Below, piece by piece: positions 5,400 to 7,029 of a stretch of DNA of 7,029 bases. A program made the translations under genes and the position numbers. Origin of the DNA: Clostridiales bacterium (GTDB lineage Bacteria; Bacillota; Desulfitobacteriia; Desulfitobacteriales; Desulfitobacteriaceae); assembly GCA_027357125.1 (NCBI GenBank), contig DAHVVW010000028.1, forward strand, positions 1-7,029, read 5' to 3'. Numbering within the stretch: the first letter of the stretch is position 1; each line of letters begins with the position of its first letter. The notes under the pieces were generated by a model that searched no databases, was not told the origin of the DNA, and was given only the letters and a program-made list of their open reading frames with translations.

Positions 5400-5909
5400 A
5401 TGTTATGTGAGAATTGCAAGCAGCGGGAAGCGAACGTGCACCTGTCCAAAACTGTTAACGGGCAGACACATGAGCTCCACCTATGCGAGCAGTGTGCCAA
5501 GAAAACTCAGGAAGTGAACTTTGTCTTTCATTCGGGGGTAAGTGTCCCGGATTTTCTCCAGGCCCTTTTTGGGTTCAGCACGGCTTCGGCTGCCCCTGGA
5601 ATCCAGCAGGAAGAGGTCTGCCCCCGCTGTGGGATGACTTTTTCGCAAATTACCCGGGCGGGAAAACTTGGGTGTAACACCTGCTATGAAAAATTTGGCA
5701 CTGAGCTTCAGCCTCTGTTGCGCAAGGTTCACGGGGGAGGCCAGCATGTCGGCAAAGTGCCAAAGCGTCGGGGTTCGACCGTACGAGAAAAGCTAGAACT
5801 TCAGAAATTAAAAGATAAGCTCCAGACTCTTATTCAACAGGAAAGATTTGAAGAAGCAGTGGAAGTGCGGGACCGCATCCGTGAGCTCGAGCAGAAAACA
5901 GGGGGGTGA
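5400..5909 (+). CDS. mcsA: McsA, zinc-binding activator of the arginine kinase McsB
   Basis: McsA stimulates McsB kinase activity and helps deliver CtsR and damaged proteins to ClpC. The 169-residue protein has the four family CxxC pairs: C3/C6, C29/C32, C74/C77 and C92/C95, expected to bind zinc. A basic glycine-rich linker (about 111-125) leads to a C-terminal UVR motif (about 134-167) with the pattern LKDKLQTLIQQERFEEAVEV, which in this family mediates partner contacts. Length and architecture are normal. The start ATG has an almost perfect AAGGAGG (5384-5390), partly overlapping the ctsR stop TAA, at 9-base spacing. mcsB begins 6 bases after the stop. In stress-tolerant relatives McsA is also linked to metal stress, which fits but is not shown here. 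Confidence 0.96.
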   Translation: MLCENCKQREANVHLSKTVNGQTHELHLCEQCAKKTQEVNFVFHSGVSVPDFLQALFGFSTASAAPGIQQEEVCPRCGMTFSQITRAGKLGCNTCYEKFGTELQPLLRKVHGGGQHVGKVPKRRGSTVREKLELQKLKDKLQTLIQQERFEEAVEVRDRIRELEQKTGG

Positions 5910-5915
5910 GCATGA

Positions 5916-6959
5916 ATGCAGCGCAAGGAGATATTGCTTAGGCATGGGGCCTGGATGCGGGAGAGCGGGGACTCGGAAGTCGTACTATCCAGCCGCATCA
6001 GGTTCGCCCGTAATTTGGAAAACTTCCCTTTCCCCCATGCCCTGTCCATGGAAGCCGCTAAAGAAGCCGAAGAGTTAATGGGCAAGGCTTTGACCAGTCT
6101 TGAAGTGGAAGGGGAAAAACTGAATTACTTGTCCTTAAGCGACCTGACAACGGTGGAGCAGCAAGTATTGATTGAAAAACATCTGGCAAGCCCGGCCTTA
6201 GTTAATATGCGCGGCGCGCGGGGCTTGGCCCTTGCCGGCGACCACCGTCTGGCGGTGATGGTTAATGAGGAAGACCATTTGCGCTTGCAAGTGTTAATGC
6301 CGGGCCTTCAACTCACGAAAAGTTATCGCTTGGCCGATGCTCTTGATGATGCTCTTGAAGATAGCCTGGATTTCGCGTACCGGGAAGCGGAAGGGTACCT
6401 TACCGCTTGCCCTACCAATGTGGGTACGGGCTTAAGGGCTTCAGTCATGGTGCATTTGCCAGCCTTAGCGATGACAAACCAAGTGCAGCCGGTCCTGGGA
6501 GCTTTGGCTCATCTTGGGTTGGCTGTACGAGGGCTGTATGGAGAGGGATCTCAGGCTTATGGGCACATCTTCCAGATATCAAACCAAATTACTTTAGGTA
6601 AGAGTGAAGAAGATATAGTGACCCACCTGGAAGCAGTGACAGGGCAAATAGTGGAACATGAGCTGCAAGCGCGGGAAAACTTGCGCCAGCAGGTACGCCT
6701 GTTTTTAGAAGATAAAGTGTGGCGGGCCCGCGGCACTTTGCAGAACGCTCGCTTGCTGACATCGGACGATGCCATTAACTTATTGTCTTTAGACCGCCTA
6801 GGTACGGACATGGGTATTTTGCCCAAAGGGAAGGAAACTTTTACAACCCTCTTGGTGGACACCCACCCGGGGTGCTTGCAATATATTCTTAACCACGAAC
6901 TGGATGCGGGTCAGCGTGATGAGCAGCGCGCCCGTCTCATCCGTCAAGCTTATAATTGA
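5916..6959 (+). CDS. mcsB: McsB, protein arginine kinase
   Basis: McsB phosphorylates arginines on CtsR and on unfolded proteins; phosphoarginine acts as a degradation tag read by ClpC-ClpP. The 347-residue protein has the phosphagen-kinase catalytic domain: nucleotide-binding VVLSSRIRFARN (22-33), the NEEDHLRLQ loop (117-125), the CPTNVGTG motif with C165 equivalent to the essential cysteine near position 167 of the Bacillus enzyme, and YGEGSQAYGHIFQISNQ (208-224). The C-terminal helical domain ends with RDEQRARLIR (334-343), which corresponds to the family's allosteric phosphoarginine pocket (Arg-Asp pair). All key residues seem intact. The ATG at 5916 is preceded by GGGGGGTGA; an out-of-frame ATG at 5912 opens only nine codons. 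Length is close to the usual 350-360 residues. Confidence 0.97.
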   Translation: MQRKEILLRHGAWMRESGDSEVVLSSRIRFARNLENFPFPHALSMEAAKEAEELMGKALTSLEVEGEKLNYLSLSDLTTVEQQVLIEKHLASPALVNMRGARGLALAGDHRLAVMVNEEDHLRLQVLMPGLQLTKSYRLADALDDALEDSLDFAYREAEGYLTACPTNVGTGLRASVMVHLPALAMTNQVQPVLGALAHLGLAVRGLYGEGSQAYGHIFQISNQITLGKSEEDIVTHLEAVTGQIVEHELQARENLRQQVRLFLEDKVWRARGTLQNARLLTSDDAINLLSLDRLGTDMGILPKGKETFTTLLVDTHPGCLQYILNHELDAGQRDEQRARLIRQAYN

Positions 6960-6975
6960 GGAAAGGGTGATATAG

Positions 6976-7029
6976 ATGAACCGCCGGTTTACGGAAAAAG
7001 CTCAGAAAGTTTTAGTGTTGGCCCAGGAT
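6976..7029 (+). CDS. clpC: ClpC, AAA+ unfoldase (first 18 codons only)
   Basis: Only MNRRFTEKAQKVLVLAQD is present before the window ends. It matches the start of ClpC (FGRFTERAQKVLALAQE in Bacillus), the first helix of the N-terminal repeat domain that binds adaptors and phosphoarginine. The position, 16 bases after mcsB, is the usual place for clpC. The ATG follows GAAAGGGTGA (6961-6970) at good spacing. ClpC forms a hexamer that unfolds substrates into ClpP and also controls CtsR. The rest of the protein lies outside the window, so its integrity cannot be judged. Confidence 0.93.
   Translation, partial: MNRRFTEKAQKVLVLAQD

Noticed and set aside
5834..6085. 83-codon open frame on the minus strand across the mcsA-mcsB junction
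   Set aside because: Antisense to two conserved genes; its composition (many Ser and Arg) is typical of a shadow frame.

Overview
The window reads as chromosomal DNA of a Bacillota member, most likely a clostridial lineage such as the Peptococcaceae/Desulfotomaculum-type bacteria. The main evidence is the gene order ctsR-mcsA-mcsB-clpC with a recognisable CtsR operator, strong AGGAGG-type ribosome binding sites, TTG and GTG starts, and a base composition near 50% G+C by eye. The genus is inference.

Left end (1-166): a short degenerate locus made of two arrays of 7-base repeats in opposite orientation around about 95 bases of unique sequence. Read on the minus strand, the unique part encodes what looks like the N-terminus of a four-helix-bundle protein of the 23S rRNA intervening sequence/bAvd type. 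It carries an in-frame amber codon and lacks most of the gene.

167-1979 (minus): a two-gene unit, an MFS transporter followed 31 bases later by a Nudix hydrolase with an N-terminal zinc ribbon.

2176-2981 (plus): a UspA-type universal stress protein, a hairpin terminator or attenuator, then a small unrecognised protein with a C-terminal membrane segment.

3022-4749 (minus): a two-component ABC exporter of the DrrA/DrrB type. The ATPase gene comes first, and its TAG stop directly abuts the GTG start of the permease gene.

4750-4914: the divergent intergenic region. It holds a probable ctsR promoter and a CtsR heptad operator placed about where transcription should start.

4915-7029 (plus): the class III heat-shock operon. 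CtsR represses the operon. McsB is a protein arginine kinase, activated by the zinc protein McsA, that inactivates CtsR and marks proteins with phosphoarginine. ClpC, of which only 18 codons are present, unfolds marked proteins for ClpP. The genes lie 6-16 bases apart with no terminator between them, so they are very likely cotranscribed.

Most of the window is ordinary. The least expected item is the repeat-bracketed four-helix-bundle remnant at the left end; the small membrane-anchored protein behind uspA is the other unexplained gene.
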